64,000 nucleotides of DNA from an uncultured Chlorobiaceae bacterium (GTDB lineage: Bacteria; Bacteroidota; Chlorobiia; Chlorobiales; Chlorobiaceae): positions 25,084 through 89,083 of the forward strand of contig CAIPYV010000030.1 in the NCBI GenBank assembly GCA_903869365.1, in the 5' to 3' direction. The stretch's first letter is position 1, and each line of letters begins with the position of its first letter. The notes beneath the pieces are model-generated. The model was not told the DNA's origin, ran no database searches, and saw only the letters and a program-made list of their open reading frames with translations. Position numbers and translations under genes: made by a program. Below, piece by piece: positions 11,157 to 19,625 of this stretch.

Positions 11157-12053
11157 TTATGGCGTTGTGTCGTGTTCCGGTATTTTTTTTTCGTGACTGA
11201 TTCTGGTCAGAATACCGGCAAGTGATGACAGGGCTGAAATGGCAAAAAATATGAGCGACAGTGCCACTCCGACACTGGTTTCGAGTGCTATCGTTCCAAG
11301 CAGATAAAGGAAGGTTATCTCTCTTGCGCCAGCTCCTCCGATGGTGATCGGGATAATGGTGGCTATAGTCGATATCAGGAAGATGGCAAGATAGTCGATG
11401 AGATTGGTGCTGTGTGATATGGCTTTGAGGATAAAAAAAACCGATATAACCTGGGTAATCTGAACTAGCATCGACTCAATGGCGGTAACGGTGAAGACTC
11501 CGATAAACTGCTTGTAGAACACTCTGTTCACCAGCAATGCGATTGGATAGATTGCTCCGAGCAGAACCCATGCATAGGGTATCAGGTGTGGAAATTTCAA
11601 GGCGAAACTGCTGGGCAGCAGGAGTATAATCGAAAGAAATACCAGTGCGAAGATTCCGCAGATTCTGTCCCACAAGACAGCATGAAAGACATTGATCATT
11701 TTCAGACCGTGGTTTTTCTGCAGAACAAAGATTTTATAGCCATCACCTCCGATGCCTCCCGGAAGGAAAAGGTTGTAGAACATTCCGAGATAGTAAAGCT
11801 TAAGATTGTACATGGCCGACAACTCAATACCGATAGCCTTGAAAAAACGGTTTAAGCGAATAGCATTGAAGACCTTCGATATATTGAAAAACAAGAGGGC
11901 CAGCAGTAGATACCAGAGGTTGGCTCCCCGGATGAAGCCGGCAAGTTTTGCAACATCGGTTTTTTTCAGGACCAGATAAAGTGCCAGAGCGGTGACAAGA
12001 AGCTGGAGAAGTGGTTTGAGCAGCTTTATAGGGCCGGTTTTACTGTTTGTCAA
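11157..12053 (-). CDS. Flippase-like / lysylphosphatidylglycerol synthase TM-region family membrane protein
   Basis: About 298 residues with seven to eight hydrophobic helices and no soluble catalytic domain. It belongs to the UPF0104 / LPG-synthase-TM group; the segment LPGGIGGDGYKIFVLQK and the late GGAGAREITFLYLLG are typical. Members next to GT2 and GT-C genes are thought to help move or handle polyprenyl-linked sugars. The in-frame reading extends to 12122, but that would overlap the GT2 gene by 83 bases. A TTG at 12053 overlaps it by only 14 and starts just before the first helix, so it is preferred. It is the last gene of a four-gene leftward operon. The substrate is not known. Confidence 0.8.
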   Translation of the reverse strand: MTNSKTGPIKLLKPLLQLLVTALALYLVLKKTDVAKLAGFIRGANLWYLLLALLFFNISKVFNAIRLNRFFKAIGIELSAMYNLKLYYLGMFYNLFLPGGIGGDGYKIFVLQKNHGLKMINVFHAVLWDRICGIFALVFLSIILLLPSSFALKFPHLIPYAWVLLGAIYPIALLVNRVFYKQFIGVFTVTAIESMLVQITQVISVFFILKAISHSTNLIDYLAIFLISTIATIIPITIGGAGAREITFLYLLGTIALETSVGVALSLIFFAISALSSLAGILTRISHEKKIPEHDTTP

Positions 12054-12972
12054 CGATCTTTTTAACGATATAGGTTTTTTTGTTTTGAGACTCGTAATAG
12101 GTGCGCATGATAAATTCGGCAATGAACCCGGTGGTAATAAGCTGAATGCCGATGAAGGTCATAATGATGCCTAAAGAGAGCAGTGGACGGCCTCCGATAT
12201 CGTGCCCTAAAATTTTCAGGGTGAGCAGGTAGAGGTTCAGGGCAATTCCAATAAACAAGGAGAAAAAGCCAAGACTTCCGAAAAGATGCATTGGCTTTTG
12301 ACTGTATTTCTGGAAAAAAACCATGAACAACAGGTCACTCAGTACCTTGAAGGTGCGACCAATTCCGTATTTCGATTTTCCGAATTTTCGTGCGTGATGC
12401 TGAACATCAACCTCTTCCATTCTTGCACCGTAGAGCTGCACAAGGACAGGTATAAATCGGTGAAGTTCTCCGTAAAGGCCAAGATTTTTTGCAACATCCT
12501 TTTTGAATACTTTCAGGGTACATCCATAGTCATGTATGTGCACATTGGTTAAATTCCTGATGATGGCGTTGGCGATCTTACTGGGAATTTTTCTGAGAAT
12601 CATGCCATCCTGCCGTCCAGCCCGCCTTCCTGCCACTACATCAAGATCGTGGGTATGAAGATAGTGCATCATCATCGGAATATCCGAAGGGTCATTCTGA
12701 AGATCTCCATCTATTGTGGCTATCAGCTCGCCTTGCGCATGATCGATACCGGCGGCCATCGCGGTTGTCTGTCCGTAATTCTTGTTCAGGACAACCAGAT
12801 GTGCATTGGCTGGAGCGTATGCCTGAATCTCAGCTACTGTGTCATCGGTGGAGCCGTCATCAACGAGGACGATTTCATGATCAACAGCTGCGAGTGACGA
12901 TGCAAGAGCAGCAAACAACGGTTTGATGTTTTCAGCCTCATTCATGACCGGTATGACGACTGAAAGCTTCAT
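12040..12972 (-). CDS. Glycosyltransferase family 2, polyprenyl-phosphate type with two C-terminal TM helices
   Basis: 310 residues with an N-terminal GT-A domain. VVIPVMNEAENI begins the nucleotide fold, VDDGSTDDT gives the first Asp motif, and DGDLQNDPSDIP the metal-binding region. Two hydrophobic helices near residues 232-255 and 270-292 anchor it to the membrane. This is the architecture of dolichyl/undecaprenyl-phosphate sugar synthases (DPM1, ArnC, GtrB), which load a sugar onto the lipid carrier at the cytoplasmic face. Downstream of the ArnT-like gene and upstream of the flippase-like gene, it most likely makes the donor used by the ArnT-like protein. The sugar is unknown. Confidence 0.9.
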   Translation of the reverse strand: MKLSVVIPVMNEAENIKPLFAALASSLAAVDHEIVLVDDGSTDDTVAEIQAYAPANAHLVVLNKNYGQTTAMAAGIDHAQGELIATIDGDLQNDPSDIPMMMHYLHTHDLDVVAGRRAGRQDGMILRKIPSKIANAIIRNLTNVHIHDYGCTLKVFKKDVAKNLGLYGELHRFIPVLVQLYGARMEEVDVQHHARKFGKSKYGIGRTFKVLSDLLFMVFFQKYSQKPMHLFGSLGFFSLFIGIALNLYLLTLKILGHDIGGRPLLSLGIIMTFIGIQLITTGFIAEFIMRTYYESQNKKTYIVKKIVDKQ

Positions 12973-12982
12973 GATATAGGAT

Positions 12983-14530
12983 TCATTGTTTCAGTTTTGC
13001 AAGCACAATACCATACTTGCTATAAAGCAAGGTAGTATTTTGAAGATTTTTGAGTTCTTTAACTGTTGTCAACACAATTTCTCCCCGCTTTGGGGCACGT
13101 ATTTCAGCAAGAGAGTGAGAATATACAAAAAATGAGGGGTTATAGAGTTCCCACATGATGATTTTATAACCCCCTTGTTTGGCAAGAAGTGCCGCCTCTT
13201 TCACAGGTTTCTGGAGAAGATTTCCAACAAGAGGCATAAGGTAGAGATTGATAAGGAGGGACAAGAGCACTCCTGTTGCAATCAGTTTGTCGTCAGTTGA
13301 AAAACGAGGTGTGAATTGCATGGCAGAGAGAGCGAGCATGGTGGCAATGATGATAAGTATATGATTCTGACCGGTAAGCTCTACTCCTCCGGTAAGGATT
13401 GCTCTGATGAAGTCATCATCAATTTTCTGCAATGCGATCTGCAGGAGATAGGGAAGGCAAGAAAGCACTGCAAGCAGAAGAAGCGGCCACACCGCCAAAC
13501 GCCGAGGATGCCTGCACAATGGTAGAACTTTCGCCATGAGTATAAAAAGAGGTGTATAGCCGTAGATAGTGTAGTGAGGCAGTTTTGTGCCGGAAAGGGA
13601 GAAAAATACAAAGACAAAGATAAACCAGATCAAAAGAAATCGGTTTGTGCTGTCGGAAAGTAATGTTTTAATGTTGAAAAGAACGGTAAAGAAAAGCCCT
13701 GTAAAAGGCATCATTCCAACAATAATAACCGGAATATAATAGAGTATGGAACCTGAGTGCCCTTCGAATGAGGTATTGAAGCGGCTAAGGTTGTGTTTGA
13801 AGAAAAAGCCTTCAATAAAAGCCATACCCTGATCTCTGTATTCAAGCAGATACCAGGGAAGTGCGATGCAGAGAAAGAGCAGGATACCGATGGGGTTGAA
13901 GATCATGCCGATCCATTTTTTTATGCTTCCTTCCTGAAGGGCAAACAAAAAGGAGACGGCAGCAGGTATAAGAATTGCTATCGGACCTTTGGTGAGCATT
14001 CCGAAGCCAGCTGCAGCGAATGCAAGATGCAGGGCATGTTTTGAGCCTGTTTTGAAATGGTTGATCAAGGCAAACATGGTTATGGCAAGGAAGCAGTTCA
14101 GCAGACCATCGGCAATGGCGGCTTTGGCGATAACGATGACTTGAAGCGACAGCACCATCATTGCGGCAGCAAGAAATGCCTGCCGGTTGCCGGACTCTTT
14201 GCGAACAAAAAGAAAAATCGATGTTGCCCAGGCTGTTCCGGCGAGGGCGGAGGGTAGTCGAAATGCGAACTCGTTGATTCCGAACAGCTTGACGCAAACC
14301 AGCTGCACCCAGTAGATAAGAATTGGTTTATCAAAACGTGGTGCGCCGTTAAGATAGGTCGTCAGATAATTTTTACTGATCATCATTTCGCGCGTCGCCT
14401 CACTGAAGGCCCCTTCATCGACATCAAAGAGTGGTGCGGATCCCAGCCCTAAAAAAAAGCTGGTAAGGATAAGGATTCCGAGTGCAGCAAGAAACCATGC
14501 GGTTTCAGATTTCGCGTGATTCTGAGACAT
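12983..14530 (-). CDS. ArnT-like glycosyltransferase family 39 membrane protein
   Basis: About 515 residues, multi-pass (roughly 11-13 helices), GT-C fold. The first periplasmic loop holds FDVDEGAFSEATREMM, with the Asp-Glu pair expected for catalysis in the PMT/ArnT superfamily, followed by RFDKPILIYWVQ. Such enzymes transfer a sugar from a polyprenyl phosphate to lipid A or protein on the periplasmic side. ATG at 14530 is preferred over the adjoining TTG. It overlaps the upstream PAP2 gene by 26 bases and lies 10 bases before the GT2 gene, so one operon is likely. Acceptor and sugar are not predictable. Confidence 0.87.
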   Translation of the reverse strand: MSQNHAKSETAWFLAALGILILTSFFLGLGSAPLFDVDEGAFSEATREMMISKNYLTTYLNGAPRFDKPILIYWVQLVCVKLFGINEFAFRLPSALAGTAWATSIFLFVRKESGNRQAFLAAAMMVLSLQVIVIAKAAIADGLLNCFLAITMFALINHFKTGSKHALHLAFAAAGFGMLTKGPIAILIPAAVSFLFALQEGSIKKWIGMIFNPIGILLFLCIALPWYLLEYRDQGMAFIEGFFFKHNLSRFNTSFEGHSGSILYYIPVIIVGMMPFTGLFFTVLFNIKTLLSDSTNRFLLIWFIFVFVFFSLSGTKLPHYTIYGYTPLFILMAKVLPLCRHPRRLAVWPLLLLAVLSCLPYLLQIALQKIDDDFIRAILTGGVELTGQNHILIIIATMLALSAMQFTPRFSTDDKLIATGVLLSLLINLYLMPLVGNLLQKPVKEAALLAKQGGYKIIMWELYNPSFFVYSHSLAEIRAPKRGEIVLTTVKELKNLQNTTLLYSKYGIVLAKLKQ

Positions 14531-15182
14531 CAAGTTTTGTTTTGAAATAGAGGTTATAGAGCAGAATTGAGGATGCTGTACCTAACAATGAACCGGCAAG
14601 AACATCGCTGATATAGTGCTGGGTCAGAAAAATACGGCTGAATGCAATCAGTGTTCCTGCAAAGAGGAAGAGAATGCGCCATTTCGGGTAGAGCGTCGTC
14701 AAGACAATTGTTACGCTGAAAGCTGTTGTCGCATGGCCGGAGGGAAAGGAAATCCACTCATATTCATAATGGAAACAGTTGAATCCATAGAGCTGTTCAC
14801 TGAAATAAAGTATCGGCCTTGCCCGACCGGCGATATATTTGATGATATCTGCGCTGATTCCCGAAACAGCAACAGATGAGGAGAGAAAAAGACCCGAATG
14901 TGCTCTCAAAGGGTTTCTGGTCCTAAAAACAACAAAAAGCAGCATTCCTGACACGAGATACCATTGTGATTCCCCACAATCCGTAATGATGTTGAAAAGA
15001 TCCTCCGCCAACCCGTTATGCAATGTATGGAACCATAATGCCGCTTTAATATCCATAAAGTTATAGCTGAGCATGCAGAGCAGAATTACTCCTGTCACTG
15101 CGATACTCCACTTAAAAGGTATGGTCATGGGGGAGGTAATACTTTTTTTTAACAGACAGCTCAATTGATCGTAAAAATACAT
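14505..15182 (-). CDS. PAP2-family membrane phosphatase
   Basis: 225 residues with about six helices. The full PAP2 triad is visible: KYIAGRARP (K-x6-RP), PSGHATTAF (PSGH), and SRIFLTQHYISDVLAG (SR-x5-H-x3-D). The family dephosphorylates lipid pyrophosphates or phosphatidic acid at the outer face of the inner membrane, for example recycling undecaprenyl pyrophosphate. It is the first gene of the leftward glycolipid operon. ATG at 15182 is used; a second Met 18 codons in is an alternative. A related phosphatase acts in the mycobacterial decaprenyl-phosphoribose pathway, so a link with the operon at 34.6-42.2 kb is possible but unproven. Confidence 0.9.
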   Translation of the reverse strand: MYFYDQLSCLLKKSITSPMTIPFKWSIAVTGVILLCMLSYNFMDIKAALWFHTLHNGLAEDLFNIITDCGESQWYLVSGMLLFVVFRTRNPLRAHSGLFLSSSVAVSGISADIIKYIAGRARPILYFSEQLYGFNCFHYEYEWISFPSGHATTAFSVTIVLTTLYPKWRILFLFAGTLIAFSRIFLTQHYISDVLAGSLLGTASSILLYNLYFKTKLDVSESREI

Positions 15183-15245
15183 TAAATTTTTTGGTAGTAT
15201 ATATGACTGTAAGCAAACATAATAATAAGCCTGTAAAAATTGATT

Positions 15246-16109
15246 ATGCCCGATAACCCTCTTCAGAATATCATTTTGCTTTTGTCATGTCCTGATCGGG
15301 CCGGTCTTGTGTTTCGCATATCCAATTTTATTTATGAACGAGGCGGAAATATTCTTGATCTGGATGAGCATGTGGATCCTGTTGAAAAGATTTTTTTTGT
15401 CAGGGTGTTATGGAACGAAAAGTTGTCAACGCTGTTATCTGAACTTGAAGATGCTTTCAGGCCTCTTGGAGAAGAGTTCTGCGCTTCCTGGAAAATCCGG
15501 TTGACCGGGCTGACAACCCGTATAGCAATTTTTGTTTCCCGTTATGATCATTGTCTTCTTGAAATTCTCTGGAGAAACAGTATCGGCGAGTTTGCCGTTG
15601 ATATTGCGCTTATCATCTCAAATCATAACGACCTTGCGCCACTTGCCGCGCAGTATGGCATTCCTTACCATGTTTTTCCTCTCAGCGGAGATACAAAAGA
15701 GGCGGTCGAACAACAGGAAGTTGCGCTTCTTGAAAGAAATGCCATCGACACGGTCGTGCTTGCCCGGTATATGCAGATTCTGTCTTCCCGGTTTGTTGAA
15801 CGCTATCAAGGCCGAATCATCAATATTCACCACTCTTTTCTCCCAGCGTTTGTTGGCAGCAGTCCTTACCGGCAAGCTTATGAACGGGGAGTCAAGATCA
15901 TTGGCGCGACCAGTCATTACGTTACCGAGGAGCTTGACCAGGGGCCAATTATTGCGCAGGATATCATCAGGGTGACACACAAAGACTCGCTTGACGATCT
16001 TGTCAGGAAAGGGCGCGATCTTGAGCGCCTTGTTTTAGCCAAGGCCATTCGTCTTCATGCCGAGCATCGTATTCTTGTCAATGGCAAAAAAACTGTAGTA
16101 TTTGATTGA
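15246..16109 (+). CDS. purU: Formyltetrahydrofolate deformylase
   Basis: About 287 residues. An N-terminal ACT domain (residues 8-80, starting IILLLSCPDRAGLVFRIS) is fused to a formyltransferase-fold domain with NIHHSFLPAFVGSSPYRQAYERG and GATSHYVTEELDQGPII. PurU hydrolyses 10-formyl-THF to formate and THF, supplying formate and balancing one-carbon pools. The catalytic His and Asp of the family (in NIHHSF and ELDQGP) are retained. ATG at 15246 is preferred to a TTG two codons upstream. The gene is alone, divergent from the PAP2 operon. Confidence 0.95.
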   Translation: MPDNPLQNIILLLSCPDRAGLVFRISNFIYERGGNILDLDEHVDPVEKIFFVRVLWNEKLSTLLSELEDAFRPLGEEFCASWKIRLTGLTTRIAIFVSRYDHCLLEILWRNSIGEFAVDIALIISNHNDLAPLAAQYGIPYHVFPLSGDTKEAVEQQEVALLERNAIDTVVLARYMQILSSRFVERYQGRIINIHHSFLPAFVGSSPYRQAYERGVKIIGATSHYVTEELDQGPIIAQDIIRVTHKDSLDDLVRKGRDLERLVLAKAIRLHAEHRILVNGKKTVVFD

Positions 16110-16182
16110 ATGGTGTTTTTATGGGATTTATATTGAATTGTCGAAACAAAAAGGGTGTGTTGATAATCATGAATAATATCTG

Positions 16183-17109
16183 ATGAGTAATACAGCGTCA
16201 AGTGCTTGCACGCATGATGCTCATGATCATCACCATGGTCATCATCATGCATCGGGAAACATAAAGCTTGCTTTTTTTCTTAATCTTGGATTTGCGGGTA
16301 TCGAAATTGTTGGCGGAATTGTAACTGGCAGCACAGCAATCCTTGCCGATGCTGTTCACGATCTTGGAGACTCGTTTGCTCTGGGTCAGGCATGGTATTT
16401 TGAAAAGGTCTCACTTGGGAAAAGCAATCCCCGTTATTCTTACGGTTATAAAAGATTCTCTCTTCTTGGAGCCCTTATCAGTACGATTGTTCTACTCACC
16501 AGCTCACTTTTTATTCTTGCCCAGGCCATACCCCGTATTTTTGCACCGCATCATCCTGATGCCGGAGGAATGATTCTGCTTGCTCTTGTCGGTGTTACAG
16601 TCAACGGTTTTGCGATGGCAAGACTCTCAAAAGATAAGGGTATGAATTCGCGAGTTGTTGCTCTGCATCTTCTGGAAGATGTGCTTGGATGGGTCGCAGT
16701 ACTTGTCGTAGCCGTTATTCTGTATTTCTGGGATGTTCCAGTGCTTGACCCTGTTCTTGCCGTTTTGATTACCCTCTATATTCTTGGGGGTGTCATAAAA
16801 AATCTCAGGGCAATGCTGCCGGTTTTTCTTCAGGCAGTTCCTCCGGAGCTTGATCTTGCTGTTATTACCCGGGAAATCGAGCAACTGCAGCATATCCGTG
16901 CGGTGCATCATGCTCATATATGGTCGCTTGATGGAGTCCATTCTGTTTTTACAGCGCACCTTGAACTGAATATTCTGCTTGATGTTGAAGCATATAGGCA
17001 ACTCAAGGATGACATCAGGAAGCTTGTGGAGCGCCATGGCCTTTATCACTCAACCGTTGAAATAGAGTATCCCGGAGAGGCCTGCCGAAATACTGTTTCT
17101 GTATCATAA
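16183..17109 (+). CDS. Cation diffusion facilitator family transporter (zinc-type)
   Basis: 308 residues. The N-terminus is His/Asp-rich (HDAHDHHHGHHHASGN), followed by six transmembrane helices and a cytoplasmic C-terminal domain with VHHAHIWSLDGVHSVFTAHLEL. HDLGDSFALG in helix II gives the transport-site Asp/His pattern of CzcD-type Zn2+/H+ antiporters, and HLLEDVLGW in helix V supplies the second pair. Export of zinc or a similar divalent metal is expected; His-Asp sites indicate Zn/Cd rather than Mn or Fe. The lipocalin remnant follows at 18 bases. Confidence 0.92.
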   Translation: MSNTASSACTHDAHDHHHGHHHASGNIKLAFFLNLGFAGIEIVGGIVTGSTAILADAVHDLGDSFALGQAWYFEKVSLGKSNPRYSYGYKRFSLLGALISTIVLLTSSLFILAQAIPRIFAPHHPDAGGMILLALVGVTVNGFAMARLSKDKGMNSRVVALHLLEDVLGWVAVLVVAVILYFWDVPVLDPVLAVLITLYILGGVIKNLRAMLPVFLQAVPPELDLAVITREIEQLQHIRAVHHAHIWSLDGVHSVFTAHLELNILLDVEAYRQLKDDIRKLVERHGLYHSTVEIEYPGEACRNTVSVS

Positions 17110-17126
17110 ACAAACCATAAAAAGCT

Positions 17127-17637
17127 ATGATAAAAAAACTGTTGTTACTCTCAGTTCTGTTTCTTGCCGGATGTATGGGTATTCCGCGCGGAGTTACGGT
17201 TGTTGATAATTTTTCTCTCGATCGGTTTCTCGGTACCTGGCATGAAGTCGCCCGAATTGATAACTCCTTTGAAAAAAATCTTGGTCAGGTATCAGCTACA
17301 TATACCCTTGCAGGGGATGGAAGTGTTACGGTGTAAAGGGTATGACGCTAAAAAAAGAGAGTTGCAAACCATAGAGGGACGCGGTGTTTTTGTTGGTGAT
17401 ATCCACAAAGGGGCTTTAAAAGTATCATTTTTCGGTCCTTTTTATGCCAGTTACAACATCATTGCGCTTGATAAAACCGGTTACCGATGGGCTATGGTGT
17501 GTGGTCGCGACAAAGCCTACTTCTGGATTTTGTCGAGGGAGCCTGAAATGGATCCCCGGTTGCTGAAAGAATTGGTTCTCCGAGCGAAATCCTTGGGCTT
17601 TGATACTGACCATCTGCTGACTTGGGGACGTAGTTGA
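17127..17637 (+). pseudogene. Outer-membrane lipocalin (Blc type), broken by a frameshift
   Basis: The first part (17127-17336) encodes a lipoprotein signal with lipobox LFLAGC and the lipocalin motif FLGTWHEVARID. It then runs into TAA right after GSVTV. Translation continues one frame over from about 17334 with the remaining Blc features KGYDAKKRELQ, KVSFFGPFYASYNIIALD, YAYFWILSR-like AYFWILSREP and the usual C-terminus. Intact relatives have two or three more residues between the fused points, so the lesion looks like a short deletion that changes the frame. Blc proteins bind lysophospholipids at the outer membrane. It may be a pseudogene or a sequencing error. Confidence 0.82.
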
Positions 17638-17680
17638 ATAGCGATAAAAGCCAATCATTTAACCCGTTTTCATCACTGTT

Positions 17681-18895
17681 TTATAGGGGCAGCCCATACT
17701 CAGCAAGGATAACCCTGACATGTTTCGGAGTCAACTGCTCAAGCTGTTCAGGAGAGCGAAATTTGAGATAGTAGTAGTGCCTGATCAGGTGAAAATCAAC
17801 CGAGTAGTGGGCAAACCCAATCCCTTTCGGGCCGATCATAGCAAGCATACGAGCCAGTATATTGCCAAGCCAGAGAGGTATCTTTCTTGTGGCCGCATAC
17901 ACTTTGTTAACTCCCTTCATGCTCTCGATGGTGCGTTTCGACGTGTTCTTAACAAATGAGCTGCACTCCCACTTGCCGGATTCCGGAAAATATTCGAGTT
18001 CAGCTTCGATCAGCTTCAGCAGTTTTCTTCCTGTTTCAGTACGGACAAGGAGCCACTGCCGTTTTTGTTCCGGCAGCAGTCGAGCCCCGATGTAGCCAAC
18101 GGTAATGTCGGCAAGGCTGTTGAGATAGTCAAAGCAGCTCATGCATGCAGGAGGGAAGATGGACGGGTCAGAAAGCTCTTCCGAAAGGCTGAAGAAGGGG
18201 ATTTTTTCAACGCTGCCGTCATTGTGCCTGATGTGAATCCGGAAATCCTGCATAAACTCCATATGGCATGCGGTATCGGGCGAGTGCGACATTCTTTCCA
18301 GAATCCACGGCCATTTTGATCGAGCAACATTGTCTACACAGGGAATCCCAATGGTCAGGATCTCCATCTCCCTGAGGTATTCGAACCTCTCCTGGAAATC
18401 CCTCAGTGTATGCAGATGACAAGCCGCACCAATGACAAGCACCTTTTTCATGCCCTGGCGATACGCGCTCTCAAGGGAGTATAACACTGGGGAGAGCACC
18501 GGTTTATTGCCTCTTGTGGAATAGATCTCATCACTGTTCCGGGCCAGAAGAGGCAGCGAGAAAAAGTGATGACCCGGAGTGTGCTGCAGCGACACAACCC
18601 CTTCAACAAGCTTCTCTTCAAAAGCCTTGACGGCCATACGGGTAACAATGCCGCTCCACTGCGCTCCTGCTAACGGCTTTTTCAGTTGAGCTGTAACACG
18701 ATCAAGTGTAATGCCAAAACGCATTTCCACCGGATCATTCAGGCTTCGTTCCCGTCCAAAAAGCTTTTTCTCCCTTTCACCGAGCCATCCGTTTTTAAAA
18801 ACACAGCTTTTAACACTCTCTTCAACCGGCCAAGCCTGAATGGAGCAGAGACCGCATGAACTGCAGAGCCTGTTGTTCTTGTTGGAGATTTCCAT
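17681..18895 (-). CDS. bciB: 3,8-divinyl (proto)chlorophyllide 8-vinyl reductase, ferredoxin type (BciB)
   Basis: 404 residues of the FrhB/F420-dehydrogenase beta family, in the branch found in phototrophs. It starts with an iron-sulphur cysteine cluster CSSCGLC and a later ESVKSC. More Cys follow in [21 protein letters not shown] and [20 protein letters not shown], as needed for two [4Fe-4S] clusters plus FAD. BciB reduces the C8 vinyl group with ferredoxin as donor; some green sulfur bacteria use it and others use the unrelated NADPH enzyme BciA. 7-hydroxymethyl-chlorophyll reductase is a sister activity, less likely here because there is no chlorophyll b-type pathway. It is monocistronic. 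Confidence 0.83.
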   Translation of the reverse strand: MEISNKNNRLCSSCGLCSIQAWPVEESVKSCVFKNGWLGEREKKLFGRERSLNDPVEMRFGITLDRVTAQLKKPLAGAQWSGIVTRMAVKAFEEKLVEGVVSLQHTPGHHFFSLPLLARNSDEIYSTRGNKPVLSPVLYSLESAYRQGMKKVLVIGAACHLHTLRDFQERFEYLREMEILTIGIPCVDNVARSKWPWILERMSHSPDTACHMEFMQDFRIHIRHNDGSVEKIPFFSLSEELSDPSIFPPACMSCFDYLNSLADITVGYIGARLLPEQKRQWLLVRTETGRKLLKLIEAELEYFPESGKWECSSFVKNTSKRTIESMKGVNKVYAATRKIPLWLGNILARMLAMIGPKGIGFAHYSVDFHLIRHYYYLKFRSPEQLEQLTPKHVRVILAEYGLPL

Positions 18896-19100
18896 TGCTG
18901 CACAAACCTTGCTATCCGTTCACCACAAAGGCTTAAATATAAAAAGAAGTTACAGCAATGTCAGCAACCGATAAGCGTCTAAAAATCGGCATGCCATACT
19001 GCTGTTGAAGGCGGAGTGGTCGGAAAGAGCAGAAAAGTGTTAGAATGTTTTATAGTGAAACGTATAAAGCTCAATAATTTGAGTGAATAAAGGAGCAGTT

Positions 19101-19361
19101 ATGATAGTCATAAGTACAACAGAATTAAGAAGAAACCTCCGCAAATATTTGGATATGGCAAATAAAGAGCGTGTCATTATCCGTTGCGAAAATACCGAAG
19201 CCTATGAACTCGTACCATGTGGACCAATGAGTGACACAGATCACTATTTCTCCGATCCCAAGGTAATCGAAAAACTACAACACTCCATTGAGCAAGTCAA
19301 AGCAGGTAAAACCCATATTCTTAAAAAAACAGATATCAATAAATTCCTTGGCCTTGAATAA
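19101..19361 (+). CDS. Type II antitoxin, Phd/YefM-like
   Basis: About 86 residues. MIVISTTELRRNLRKYLDMANKE is the N-terminal DNA-binding Phd/YefM fold (beta-strand, then helix with the RxNLxxY/LD pattern). The C-terminus is the charged, flexible part that neutralises the toxin. AAGGAG at 19090-19095 sets the start at 19101 rather than at the upstream GTG. The stop overlaps the start of the next gene by one base, the usual antitoxin-toxin coupling. The partner is truncated, so this may be an orphan antitoxin, possibly still repressing its own promoter. Confidence 0.85.
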   Translation: MIVISTTELRRNLRKYLDMANKERVIIRCENTEAYELVPCGPMSDTDHYFSDPKVIEKLQHSIEQVKAGKTHILKKTDINKFLGLE

Positions 19362-19543
19362 TGCCTTATACGCTTGTTTACACCGATGATGTACGTGTGG
19401 ATATTGAGCAGCTCAAAAAATCAGGTGATATGGCTGCAATCAGAAAACTGGCCAGAATGCTCATCAATCCACAATTCGATGATGTTCATTGGTTTTCAGA
19501 GGGCCGTGCCGCAGTCAACATTGCCGGAAAATGGGGATTTTGA
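19361..19543 (+). pseudogene. Txe/YoeB-RelE-type toxin, truncated
   Basis: The first 35 residues (MPYTLVYTDDVRVDIEQLKK, SGDMAAIRKLARML) match the N-terminus of Txe/YoeB-like mRNA interferases. Family members are about 85 residues and end with the Trp-Ser-Arg-Arg-Ile and His-Arg-Leu-x-Tyr segments that carry catalysis. Here the reading ends after 60 residues, with about 25 C-terminal residues that do not match. Most of those lie in a 17-base inverted repeat (19502-19556). The toxin is therefore very probably inactive, replaced at its 3' end by other DNA. Confidence 0.7.
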
Positions 19544-19556
19544 CTGCGGCACGGCC
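19502..19556. repeat. Perfect 17-base palindromic element inside the toxin remnant
   Basis: GGCCGTGCCGCAGTCAA (19502-19518) and its exact complement (19540-19556) are separated by 21 bases. The arms are much richer in GC than their surroundings, and there is no T run after the second arm, so it is a poor match for an intrinsic terminator. It replaces the 3' end of the toxin gene. It could be a REP-like or miniature mobile palindrome, or the end of a lost element. Confidence 0.7.
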
Positions 19557-19625
19557 ATATAATAAAGAGGCTGGTAAGTAAAAAACAGGCAAAGAGTTAT
19601 GCATGCCTATTAACTGAAAACAGCC

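Noticed and set aside
12054..12122. Longer start for the flippase-like protein (TTG at 12122)
   Set aside because: It would overlap the glycosyltransferase gene by 83 bases and adds a polar tail not typical of the family.
19501..19560. Inverted repeat at the toxin remnant read as an intrinsic terminator
   Set aside because: The stem is strong, but no T run follows either arm and the loop is 21 bases, unlike the other terminators in this window.
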